Assembly: GCA_015709315.1 (NCBI GenBank)
Contig: JACCQI010000003.1
Coordinates: 62,001 to 126,000 of the forward strand
Source: Desulfovibrionaceae bacterium
Lineage (GTDB): Bacteria; Desulfobacterota; Desulfovibrionia; Desulfovibrionales; Desulfovibrionaceae
Length of the DNA: 64,000 nucleotides
Direction: 5' to 3'
The translations under genes were made by a program, and so were the position numbers. This document shows, in pieces, positions 35,621 through 43,277 of this stretch. Numbering within the stretch: position 1 is the first letter of the stretch; each line of letters starts with the position of its first letter. The notes beneath the pieces are model-generated. The model was not told the origin of the DNA, searched no databases, and was given only the letters and a program-made list of their open reading frames with translations.

Positions 35621-36850
35621 CTACTCTTTTTGGTTGCCTTCCTCCAAGTTGAAGGCTTTGTGAAGTGTGCGTACAGCCAGTTCGGTGTACTTGTCGTCGA
35701 TCAGGCAGGTGACCTTGATCTCGGATGTGCTGATCATCAGGATGTTCACGTTCTCATCGGCAAGCGCCCGGAATGCGCGGGAGGCGACTCCGGAATGGTT
35801 ACGCATGCCGACGCCGATAATCGACACCTTGGACACGTTCAGGTTGTGCGTCAGTTCTTCGTAGCCGATTTCATATTTCAATTTTTCCAGCGTCTTGATG
35901 GTCTGGTCAACGTCCGCGCGGGGGACCGTGAAGGTCATGTCGGTGAGGTTGTCCTTGGACGGGCTCTGGACGATCATGTCCACGAGAATCTTCTGGTCGG
36001 CAAGAGGGGAGAAAATCTGGGCGGAAACGCCGGGCTGGTCCATAACGTGGACAAGGGTGATCTGCGCCTGGTCCTTGTCGTAGGCGATTCCGGAAACAAG
36101 AACGGATTCCATGCTTTCATCCTCCTGCGTGACTATGGTGCCCGGCTCGTCGGAAAATGTGGAGCGGACGTGAACGGTTACATTGTATTTTTTGGCGAAT
36201 TCGACGGACCGGATCTGGAGCACCTTGGCGCCCATGCTGGCCATTTCCAACATCTCGTCATAGGCGATCCTGTCCATCTTGCGGGCACCGGAGCACATGT
36301 TCGGGTCGGTGGTGAACACGCCCGGCACATCGGTGTAGATTTCACAGACGTCCGCCTTGAGGGCGGCGGCCAGGGCCACGGCCGAGGTGTCGGACCCGCC
36401 GCGTCCCAAAGTGGTGATGCGTCCGCAGTCGTCGCAGCCCTGGAAGCCGGCCACGACCAGGACGTCGTATTCCTGGAGTATGTCCTTGAGCTTGGGTGCG
36501 TCGATGTTGGTGATCCGGGCCTTGCCGTAGGCGCAGTCGGTTCGGACGGGGGCCTGGAAGCCCAGCACCGAGCGGCATTTCACGCCCTGCTGCTTGAGCA
36601 GCATGGCAAAGAGGGCGCAGGATATCTGTTCGCCCGTGGAGATCAGGGAGTCCGCCTCGGCGGGATCGGGATTGTCCGACCATTCCTTGGCCAGTTCCAG
36701 GAGGCGGTTGGTTTCGCCGGCCATGGCCGAGAGAACCACGATGACCTTGTTGCCTTCCCGGTAGGGGCGCAGGACCTTCTGCATCACCTGGCGTTGGCAT
36801 TCCAGGTTGCGGACGGAGGTGCCGCCGAATTTTTGTACGACGATGTTCAT
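35621..36850 (-). CDS. lysC: Aspartate kinase (aspartokinase)
   Basis: First step of the aspartate family (lysine, threonine, methionine). The 409-residue monofunctional enzyme starts with VQKFGGTSVRN, has GRGGSDTSAVALAAAL in the kinase domain, and two C-terminal ACT domains (about residues 265-335 and 340-405) that bind the effector, with MRNHSGVASRAFRALADENVNI in the second. ATG 36850 was chosen; GTG 36856 is two codons upstream, and neither has a strong ribosome site. It lies between tsaE and cimA with short spacings. Confidence 0.94.
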   Translation of the reverse strand: MNIVVQKFGGTSVRNLECQRQVMQKVLRPYREGNKVIVVLSAMAGETNRLLELAKEWSDNPDPAEADSLISTGEQISCALFAMLLKQQGVKCRSVLGFQAPVRTDCAYGKARITNIDAPKLKDILQEYDVLVVAGFQGCDDCGRITTLGRGGSDTSAVALAAALKADVCEIYTDVPGVFTTDPNMCSGARKMDRIAYDEMLEMASMGAKVLQIRSVEFAKKYNVTVHVRSTFSDEPGTIVTQEDESMESVLVSGIAYDKDQAQITLVHVMDQPGVSAQIFSPLADQKILVDMIVQSPSKDNLTDMTFTVPRADVDQTIKTLEKLKYEIGYEELTHNLNVSKVSIIGVGMRNHSGVASRAFRALADENVNILMISTSEIKVTCLIDDKYTELAVRTLHKAFNLEEGNQKE

Positions 36851-36866
36851 GTTCACTACTTTTGGG

Positions 36867-37346
36867 CTAAATCGTGTTCATTGCCGGTGCCAGGGAGAGG
36901 AGTATTCCTTTCGCCGCCTCTCCCATTGCATGCAATACGAGGCTTCGTCCAGTCTCGGATGGCGTCCACTGTAAAAAAAGTGCCTCCTCGGGCCACAATT
37001 CCCGGTCCAGGAATTGAATCCACTCCACCACGGTTATGGCTTCCTCGTCCTCAAGACATTCGAACAGCGCATCGTCCGGCATCGCGCCTTCCAGGCGGTA
37101 GAGGTCGAAATGGGCCACCGGCGGAGTGGTGGGATAGAGGTTGAAGATGTTGAAGCTCGGGCTGGACACTTCGGCCATGTCCGAGCCGGGCAGGGATTCC
37201 ACGAATCCCCGGACCAGAGTGGTTTTGCCCGAACCCAGGTCGCCTTGCAAGAGCAAAGCGGGCGGGTTCGGGGCGCGGGCCAGCGCTTCGGCCAGGACGC
37301 GGCCGAGTCGCAGGGTCGCGTCCGGGTCCTTGAGGTGCAGCTCCAC
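36867..37346 (-). CDS. tsaE: tRNA t6A synthesis ATPase TsaE
   Basis: Provides the ATPase of the TsaBDE complex that makes threonylcarbamoyladenosine at tRNA position 37. The 159-residue protein has Walker A GDLGSGKTTLVRG, switch region VSSPSFNIFNLY, and HFDLYRLE with the family-specific Asp/Tyr, then VVEWIQFL. The length is normal. It starts six bases after the CBS-domain gene stop. TsaB, C and D are not here. Confidence 0.93.
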   Translation of the reverse strand: MELHLKDPDATLRLGRVLAEALARAPNPPALLLQGDLGSGKTTLVRGFVESLPGSDMAEVSSPSFNIFNLYPTTPPVAHFDLYRLEGAMPDDALFECLEDEEAITVVEWIQFLDRELWPEEALFLQWTPSETGRSLVLHAMGEAAKGILLSLAPAMNTI

Positions 37347-37352
37347 GGCCGC

Positions 37353-37802
37353 CTAGCCCTTGAACAGGGTCTTGAGAACGTCTTCCTTGCCCACCACGCC
37401 CACCAGGGCGCCGTTGTCGATGACGGGCAGGGTGTAGAGCTTCTTGTTGGCCATCAGGGTGGCGATGTCCTCGATGGAGGCGTCCGGCGCGACGGAGGTG
37501 GGGGATTGCGTCATGGCCTCGGACACCTTGGTGGCGGCGATCTTGGTGATCTCCTTTTCCAGGTCCTCGTGGGAGGAGAGGGGGAACACGCCGTCCAGCA
37601 GGGTGAAGAAGGAGGGGATGGTGATCCTTTTTTGTTGGGCCACCAGGTCGGACTGGCAGAGCACGCCGACCACGGTTTCGCCATCCATCACCGGCGCGCC
37701 GTTGATGTTCTTGTCCAGCAGTATCTTGGCCGCCTGGGTGATGTCGGTGTCCGGGGTCAGGGTGATGCAGTCCGTGGACATGATGTCTTTTGCTGTGAGC
37801 AT
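37353..37802 (-). CDS. Tandem CBS-domain protein
   Basis: A 149-residue stand-alone CBS pair: the first domain runs from about residue 8 (IMSTDCITLTPDTDI) to 60, and the second from about 92 (AMTQSPTSVAPDASIED) to 145. Such proteins bind adenine nucleotides (AMP, ATP, SAM or NAD) and act as sensors for partner proteins. DGETVVGVL and DNGALVGVVGKEDVL are the usual domain ends. It lies between nnr and tsaE with only 3 and 6 bases of spacing, so it is a full member of the operon; its partner is unknown. Confidence 0.9.
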   Translation of the reverse strand: MLTAKDIMSTDCITLTPDTDITQAAKILLDKNINGAPVMDGETVVGVLCQSDLVAQQKRITIPSFFTLLDGVFPLSSHEDLEKEITKIAATKVSEAMTQSPTSVAPDASIEDIATLMANKKLYTLPVIDNGALVGVVGKEDVLKTLFKG

Positions 37803-37805
37803 AGC

Positions 37806-39341
37806 CTATTCCTTGTTGGTTAGGGGGATATGGGGGAGCGCGGCGGCGATTTCGGACGCCAGGTTGCCGCGGTATGGGTAATCTTCCTTCATGGAGCGTC
37901 CGGCCAGGCCGTGCCAGAACACGCCCAGGCAGGCCGCCTCCATGGGGGCCATGCCCCGCGCCAGCAGGGAGCCGATGACCCCGGAAAGCACGTCGCCCGA
38001 GCCGCCCACGGCCAGGTTCGGCTCGGCAAAGGGGCTGAGGCAGGTCATGCCGGGACGGGCCACGAGCGTGCCCGCGCCCTTGAGCACCAGGGTGGCGCTT
38101 GAGCGCTCGGTGAAGCGGTCCACCGCGCCGAGGCGGTCGGCCTGGATCGCGGCCGCGTCCGTGCCGAGCAGCATGCCCATTTCGCCGGGGTGGGGCGTGA
38201 GCACCGCGTGCTCCCGCAGTTCGTCCACGACCTTGGGGAAGCGGGCCAGGCCGTAGAGGGCGTCGGCGTCCAGGACCATGGGAATGGCCTGTTCGGCGAC
38301 CACGGAAAGGACAAGGACCGGGGTGTTGGACGAGCGGCCCATGCCGGGTCCCACGACCACGGCGTCGAAGCGGGAAAGATGCGGCATCAGCTCCTCCATC
38401 ATGGAGGGGGACCACTGCGTGCCGGTGCCCAGGGGCAGGGTCATGATGTCCGGCGACCCGGACTTGACGGAATCGGCCAGACCGCCGGGGCAGGCCGCGG
38501 TGACCAGCCCGGCTCCGGCCCTGAGCGCGCCCATGGCGGCCAGGTGGGGCGCGCCGGTCAGACCCTCCGAGCCGCCGAGTATGAGCAGGTGCCCGGCCTT
38601 GCCCTTGTGCATGGACGGTGCGGGAGCCGGGATGGAGCGCAGGATGTCGCCGGTGATGAGATGGTGCTTGACCGGATTCTCTTCCTGGATTTTCAATGGA
38701 ATGCCGATGGGGCAGACATGCACTTCGCCCGTGAATTCGTGGGCTTCGGGCAGGACCAGCCCGAGCTTGGGCGTCTGGAATGTGGCGGTGATGTCGGCGA
38801 TGACGGCCTTGGGCTGCGGCCTGCCGGTCAGCCCGTTCAGGCCGGAGGGAATGTCCACGGCCAGGACGAAGGCGCGCTCGCCGAGCCGGTTGACGCAGCG
38901 GACCAGGGCCAGCATGTCCTTTCGCAGGGAACCCGAAAATCCCGTGCCGAGCAGGCCGTCGACGATCACGTCCGGCTGGGGTAGCCCGTCGAGGTTCACT
39001 GAGGCCAGGTGGATGAGCGGGATGTCGAGCTTCTGCGCCCAAAGCAGGTTGGTGCGGGCTTCGCCCCGGTATTGCTTCTTGGGCCTGGTGTGGAAGACCG
39101 TCACGTCCGCGCCGAGGTCCGCGAGGTGGCGGGCCATGGCAAAGGCGTCGCCGCCGTTGTTGCCGGGGCCTGCGAAGCAGTGGACGACGCTGCCGCACAC
39201 GTCGCCGTATTCTTCCAGGAGCGCGTTGACCGCCTCCCGGCCGGCCGACTCCATGAGCGTGATGCCGGGGATGCCGAAGGAATGGATGGCTTCCCTGTCC
39301 CAGAGGGCCATTTCGGACGGGGTCGGCAGGGGTAGAAGCAT
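37806..39341 (-). CDS. nnr: Bifunctional NAD(P)HX epimerase/ADP-dependent dehydratase
   Basis: Repairs hydrated NADH and NADPH. The 511-residue fused protein has an N-terminal YjeF-N epimerase domain (residues 1-215, with GPGNNGGDAFAMARHL and DGLLGTGFSG) and a C-terminal ribokinase-like dehydratase domain (residues 225-505, with GHLLILGGSEGLTGA, VGPGMGR, LTPHPGEM and AVGGSGDVLSGVIG). Both active sites look complete. The fusion is the common bacterial form. It precedes the CBS gene by three bases. Confidence 0.94.
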   Translation of the reverse strand: MLLPLPTPSEMALWDREAIHSFGIPGITLMESAGREAVNALLEEYGDVCGSVVHCFAGPGNNGGDAFAMARHLADLGADVTVFHTRPKKQYRGEARTNLLWAQKLDIPLIHLASVNLDGLPQPDVIVDGLLGTGFSGSLRKDMLALVRCVNRLGERAFVLAVDIPSGLNGLTGRPQPKAVIADITATFQTPKLGLVLPEAHEFTGEVHVCPIGIPLKIQEENPVKHHLITGDILRSIPAPAPSMHKGKAGHLLILGGSEGLTGAPHLAAMGALRAGAGLVTAACPGGLADSVKSGSPDIMTLPLGTGTQWSPSMMEELMPHLSRFDAVVVGPGMGRSSNTPVLVLSVVAEQAIPMVLDADALYGLARFPKVVDELREHAVLTPHPGEMGMLLGTDAAAIQADRLGAVDRFTERSSATLVLKGAGTLVARPGMTCLSPFAEPNLAVGGSGDVLSGVIGSLLARGMAPMEAACLGVFWHGLAGRSMKEDYPYRGNLASEIAAALPHIPLTNKE

Positions 39342-39367
39342 GGGCTCTCCTGGTGAGGGTTCCGATT

Positions 39368-39742
39368 CTAGTCTTCCAGTATCACGGTGGCGCCCGCCGT
39401 GTCACGGGTGTGGGTCAGGGTGACGTGCGCTCTGGCCACGCCGAGTTCGCGGCACTTCTCCAGGCCGCGTCCGTGGAAGGTTATTTCGGGCTTGCCGCTG
39501 GGCAGGTGCAGTATCTCGATGCATTGCAGGCCGATGCCCTGGCGGAACCCCGTGCCCAGGGCCTTGACCGCCGCCTCCTTGGCCGCGAACAGGGCGGCCA
39601 GCCGGGGGACCGGGAATGTCGCCGGGAGCTGCGCCCGCTCGCCGTCGGTCAAAAGCTTGTCGGCGAACCGTTCGCCGAATCTGTTCCAGACGTCGTTTAT
39701 GCGGTCGATTTCCGCGAGGTCCATGCCGATGCCGATGATCAT
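39368..39742 (-). CDS. acpS: Holo-[acyl-carrier-protein] synthase
   Basis: Transfers phosphopantetheine from CoA to acyl carrier protein. The 124-residue protein has GIGMDLAEIDRI with the Mg-binding Asp at about residue 7, and FAAKEAAVKALGTGF with the Glu ligand and Lys. Length and motifs are normal. It is 8 bases after pdxJ and 26 before nnr. Confidence 0.94.
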   Translation of the reverse strand: MIIGIGMDLAEIDRINDVWNRFGERFADKLLTDGERAQLPATFPVPRLAALFAAKEAAVKALGTGFRQGIGLQCIEILHLPSGKPEITFHGRGLEKCRELGVARAHVTLTHTRDTAGATVILED

Positions 39743-39750
39743 GCCGCTCC

Positions 39751-40476
39751 CTAGTCCGCGAAGGTGCGGATCAGTTCGGCCATGTCCCGGACGGCGCGGT
39801 CCAGGCCGACGTAGATGGCGCGGGCCATGATGGAATGGCCGATGGAGTATTCCTTGATGCCGGGAACATCCTTGAAGTTCAGGATATTGCGGTAGTTCAG
39901 CCCGTGGCCGAGGTTGACCTTGAGACCGGCGTCGGCGGCCATGGCGACGCCCTTGAGGATTTTTTCCAGTTCCACGTTGCGGGCGTCGATGCGCTTGGCG
40001 TCGGCGTAGTGGCCGGTGTGGATTTCGATGAATTCAGCGCCCGTGGCCGCGGCCGCCTCGATCTGCCCGGGGTCGGCGTCGATGAACAGGGAGGCGCGGA
40101 TGCCCTTGGCGTGGATGGGGGCCAGGAAGTCCTTGAGTTCCTGCTCGCGGCCGATGCAGTTCAGGCCGCCCTCGGTGGTCAGCTCCTGCCGTTTTTCCGG
40201 CACCAGGCAGACCATCTCCGGCTCCACGTCGAGCGCGATGCCCTGCATTTCCCCGGTGGCGGCCATCTCCAGGTGAAGACGGGTGTTGCAGGTCTCCTTG
40301 ATGAGCCGGACGTCCCGGTCCTGGATGTGCCGCCTGTCCTCGCGCAGGTGGACGATGATGCCGGTGGCTCCGGCCTGTTCGGCCATGTAGGCCGCGACAA
40401 CGGGTTCGGGTTCGATTCCCATCCTGGCTTGTCTCAGGGTGGCCACATGATCGACATTGACAACGAGTACGGGCAT
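39751..40476 (-). CDS. pdxJ: Pyridoxine 5'-phosphate synthase
   Basis: Joins 3-amino-2-oxopropyl phosphate and deoxyxylulose 5-phosphate to pyridoxine 5'-phosphate, so PLP is made by the DXP-dependent route. The 241-residue barrel starts [16 protein letters not shown], followed by [31 protein letters not shown] and [13 protein letters not shown] 40476 has GGAGG eight bases upstream. It is the first gene of a seven-gene operon ending with cimA, and the promoter must lie in the 179-base gap shared with divergent ugd. Confidence 0.95.
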   Translation of the reverse strand: MPVLVVNVDHVATLRQARMGIEPEPVVAAYMAEQAGATGIIVHLREDRRHIQDRDVRLIKETCNTRLHLEMAATGEMQGIALDVEPEMVCLVPEKRQELTTEGGLNCIGREQELKDFLAPIHAKGIRASLFIDADPGQIEAAAATGAEFIEIHTGHYADAKRIDARNVELEKILKGVAMAADAGLKVNLGHGLNYRNILNFKDVPGIKEYSIGHSIMARAIYVGLDRAVRDMAELIRTFAD

Positions 40477-40655
40477 TATATGCAACCTCCAAGGTGAGTA
40501 ATAGCGTGATATCCTCAAATTTTACGCATTAAGCGCATGAATGGCAATAGTTGTGGCGATCAGGTATCGTTTTTGCAATCATGTTGACGGGGCAGGGGTG
40601 TTGCGGGTATCCAGCAGGACTCGATCGCTGTGAACATACTGTATGGAGATGATAG

Positions 40656-41993
40656 ATGAACGTATGCATTGTCGGCACCGGCTATGTGGGCTTGGTCTCC
40701 GCCGCGTGTTTTGCCGAAATGGGCAACAATATCCATTGCGTGGACGTCAACCCCAAGGTCGTCGAAACGCTTGAGAGCGGCAGGGTCCATATCTTCGAGC
40801 CCGGCCTGGAGGACCTGGTCAAGCGCAACACCGCCCAGGGGCGGCTGCACTTCACCACCGATCTCGGCGAGGGCCTTGAGCAAAGCGAAGTGGTCTTCAT
40901 CACCGTGGGCACGCCGTGTGGCGCGGACGGCTCCTGCGACCTGCGGTACGTGGATGCCGTGGCCCGTGAGATCGGGCAGAAGATGACCTCCCCCAAGATC
41001 GTGGTGGACAAGTCCACGGTGCCGGTGGGCACGGCGGACCGGGTCCGCTCGATCATCGCCGAGGAGTTGGACAAGCGCGGCGAATCCATCGCCTTCGACG
41101 TTGTCTCCAATCCCGAGTTTCTCAAGGAAGGCGATGCTGTCAATGACTTCATGAAGCCGGACCGGGTCATCGTGGGCACTGGGGACGAGCGTTCCGCCAA
41201 GGTGATCGGCGCGCTCTACGCCCCGTTCGCGCGCAGCCGGGACAAGCTCATCGTCATGGGCGTGCGTTCGGCCGAGATGACCAAGTACGCGGCCAACTGC
41301 ATGCTGGCCACCAAGATTTCCTTCATCAACGAGATCGCCAATATCTGCGAGCGGGTGGGGGCCGACGTGGCCGAGGTCCGCACGGGCATCGGCTCGGATT
41401 CCCGCATCGGCTACAGCTTCATCTACCCCGGCGTGGGCTACGGCGGCTCCTGCTTCCCCAAGGACGTCAAGGCGCTCATCGGCACGGCCGCCGAGCACGG
41501 GTACGACGCCCGGCTCATCCGGTCCGTGGACGAGGTCAACAATGTCCAGAAGCTCGTGCTGGCCGAGAAGATCAAGGCGTACTTCGAGCCGCAGGGCGGC
41601 GTGGCGGGCAAGACCCTGGCCCTGTGGGGCATCGCCTTCAAGGCCAATACCGACGACATCCGCGAGGCGTCGTCCATCGAGGTCATCAGGGAGCTGGCCG
41701 CGCAGGGCATGCGGATCAACGCCTTTGATCCCGTGGCCAACGCCCGCGCCCGCGCCGAGGTCGGGGACGTCGAGGGGCTGGACATCAGCGACGACCAGTA
41801 CGGGGTGCTGGACGGGGCGGACGCCCTGGCCGTGGTCACGGACTGGAACCAGTTTCGCAACCCGGATTTCGACCGCATCAAGGACGCCCTGGCCGCTCCG
41901 CTGGTTTTCGACGGCCGCAACCTCTACCAGCCCCGGCGCATGGCCCGTGCGGGATTCGCCTATTTCAGCATCGGGCGCGAGCCGGTGCTGTAG
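40656..41993 (+). CDS. ugd: UDP-glucose/UDP-sugar 6-dehydrogenase
   Basis: Oxidises UDP-glucose to UDP-glucuronate with two NAD+, for polysaccharide synthesis. The 445-residue protein has VGTGYVGLVSAACFAEMG, VDKSTVPVGTADRV, NPEFLKEGDAVNDF, and the catalytic Cys266 in YGGSCFPKD. The C-terminal domain shows LWGIAFKANTDDIREA. This fits single-substrate Ugd; a UDP-GlcNAc or GDP-mannose specificity cannot be excluded. GGAGATG precedes the ATG. It stands alone, ending in a terminator, so no polysaccharide cluster is attached. Confidence 0.93.
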   Translation: MNVCIVGTGYVGLVSAACFAEMGNNIHCVDVNPKVVETLESGRVHIFEPGLEDLVKRNTAQGRLHFTTDLGEGLEQSEVVFITVGTPCGADGSCDLRYVDAVAREIGQKMTSPKIVVDKSTVPVGTADRVRSIIAEELDKRGESIAFDVVSNPEFLKEGDAVNDFMKPDRVIVGTGDERSAKVIGALYAPFARSRDKLIVMGVRSAEMTKYAANCMLATKISFINEIANICERVGADVAEVRTGIGSDSRIGYSFIYPGVGYGGSCFPKDVKALIGTAAEHGYDARLIRSVDEVNNVQKLVLAEKIKAYFEPQGGVAGKTLALWGIAFKANTDDIREASSIEVIRELAAQGMRINAFDPVANARARAEVGDVEGLDISDDQYGVLDGADALAVVTDWNQFRNPDFDRIKDALAAPLVFDGRNLYQPRRMARAGFAYFSIGREPVL

Positions 41994-42015
41994 CCTAGGG
42001 CGAAAGGCAAAAGAA

Positions 42016-42050
42016 AACTCCCCGTCTCCTTTCGGAGGCGGGGAGTTCTT
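42016..42050. terminator. Terminator between ugd and a convergent small gene
   Basis: AACTCCCCGTCTCC (42016-42029) pairs with 42034-42047 around TTTC, with one G-T pair. T-rich bases follow on the plus strand and AAAA (TTTT on the minus) precede it. Confidence 0.8.
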
Positions 42051-42062
42051 GTTTCCGGTAGT

Positions 42063-42278
42063 CTAGAACTGGCCCTTGTAGCAGGTGCGGTATTGCAGTT
42101 CCTGAAGGATGACTCGTTCGTATTCGGGGTTGTACTCGATGTCCGTCACTTCTTCCAGGTCAAGCATCTTGGCAAGCTGTTGTGTTTCTTCCCAGAAGTC
42201 GAGCAGTTCCTCGTCGGCCAAGTTTTTGACTTGTTCTTCCAGGGAACCGTGATCACTGAAATTGGCGTACTGACCCAT
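42063..42278 (-). CDS. Small acidic protein of unknown function (71 aa)
   Basis: A short, acidic, mostly helical protein: MGQYANFSDHGSLEEQV, then LADEELLDFWEETQQLAKML and a C-terminal half with EYERVILQELQYRTC. No family is recognised. ATG 42278 is preferred; a longer reading from TTG 42320 would add a 14-residue hydrophobic and basic stretch and has no clear ribosome site. It faces ugd across a shared terminator and is transcribed away from cheW. A TTGACG on the minus strand near 42370 could be its -35 box. Confidence 0.65.
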   Translation of the reverse strand: MGQYANFSDHGSLEEQVKNLADEELLDFWEETQQLAKMLDLEEVTDIEYNPEYERVILQELQYRTCYKGQF

Positions 42279-42586
42279 GTAAAACCGGCCGTCCTTTTGG
42301 TAAAAAGTCAAAAAAATCAATTAAATAGCGTGGCGGTGAAACATACGTTAGTCCTTTCTCCCAATAGCGTCAACAACACTTTGACCGAAGACCGGAAGGA
42401 AAATCATCAACGGCTTTTATTCATTGATTAAAAAAATGAACGGCCTTGGGGCCGCGTGCCGCGGCCTTGCCGGGCGGGTTCCGGCTGGAATTGTGATTGA
42501 CAAAAAAACAGCCAGTTGTCAGATTCAATACCTGAAAATCGTGGCCCTTTTTTATGAATTGACCGAAGCAGCAAGGATGGGTTGCC
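42279..42586. other. 308-bp intergenic region between small gene and cheW
   Basis: No gene is seen. The region should hold two divergent promoters. For cheW the best candidate is TTGACA at 42497-42502 with a weak -10 (CAGATT, 42520-42525, spacer 17). A perfect 7-bp hairpin (GGCCGCG, 42450-42456, with 42460-42466) stands upstream of it without a T tract. The part near 42400-42440 is AT-rich with a run of seven A. Confidence 0.5.
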
Positions 42587-43087
42587 ATGAATCTTGATGG
42601 CGACGAACTCGTCGATGTCGAAGAGACCGAAACCGATCAGCAATTGACCCAGTTGGTGACGTTCAGCGTCGGCGGCGAGGAATTCGGGGTCAATATCCTT
42701 CAGGTGCAGGAGATCATCCGCACCATGGAGATCACCAACGTGCCGCGCGCCCCCGAGTTTGTCGAGGGCGTCATCAACCTGCGCGGCAAGGTCATTCCCA
42801 TCGTGGATATGCGCAGCAGGTTCGGCCTCGAATCCAAGGAATACGACAAGTACACCCGCATCATCGTCATCGAGAACGACATGATCATCGTCGGTTTCGT
42901 GGTCGATTCCGTGTCCGAGGTCCTGCGTATTCCGGCCAACTCCGTGCAGCCGCCGCCGCCCGTGGTGGCCGGACTGGACTCCGACTACATCGACGGCGTG
43001 GGCAAGCTGGACGACCGGCTGTTGATACTTCTGGACCTGGACTCCCTGCTCGACAACGAGGAAAAGGAAGCGTTGAGCACGGTCTAG
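42587..43087 (+). CDS. cheW: Chemotaxis coupling protein CheW
   Basis: Links chemoreceptors to CheA at the cell pole. The 166-residue single-domain protein has LVTFSVGGEEFGVNILQVQEII and RTMEITNVPRAPEFVEGVINLRG, followed by VIPIVDMRSRFGL, then IVGFVVDSVSEVLRIP, all core CheW motifs. The first 20 residues are an acidic extension (DGDELVDVEETETD). It stands alone, without CheA or receptors nearby. GAAGCAGCAAGGA precedes ATG 42587. A large hairpin at 43107-43146 probably ends the transcript. Confidence 0.95.
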   Translation: MNLDGDELVDVEETETDQQLTQLVTFSVGGEEFGVNILQVQEIIRTMEITNVPRAPEFVEGVINLRGKVIPIVDMRSRFGLESKEYDKYTRIIVIENDMIIVGFVVDSVSEVLRIPANSVQPPPPVVAGLDSDYIDGVGKLDDRLLILLDLDSLLDNEEKEALSTV

Positions 43088-43106
43088 CGGATCAAATTTA
43101 AGGGTG

Positions 43107-43149
43107 ACAAGCCGCCTTGCTGCCGTTAGGGAGGAGGGCGGCTTGTTTC
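43107..43149 (+). terminator. Probable terminator after cheW
   Basis: ACAAGCCGCC (43107-43116) pairs perfectly with 43137-43146 across a 20-base loop, followed by a weak T tract (TTTCG). The long loop lowers confidence. Confidence 0.6.
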
Positions 43150-43277
43150 GTAGGCGGCGCCGCTCGGCGGGACCGTTCCGTTCCCGCACCGCGTCCCGTT
43201 TTTTTCGCGCCCGGAGTGGGTGTTATTATCGGCTCATTGGCCTTTCGTTTCACATCAAATCACAATATCTTGTACAC

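Noticed and set aside
40395-40440. A tRNA-like GGTTCGATTCCC arm
   Set aside because: It is inside pdxJ coding sequence and no acceptor or anticodon stems surround it.
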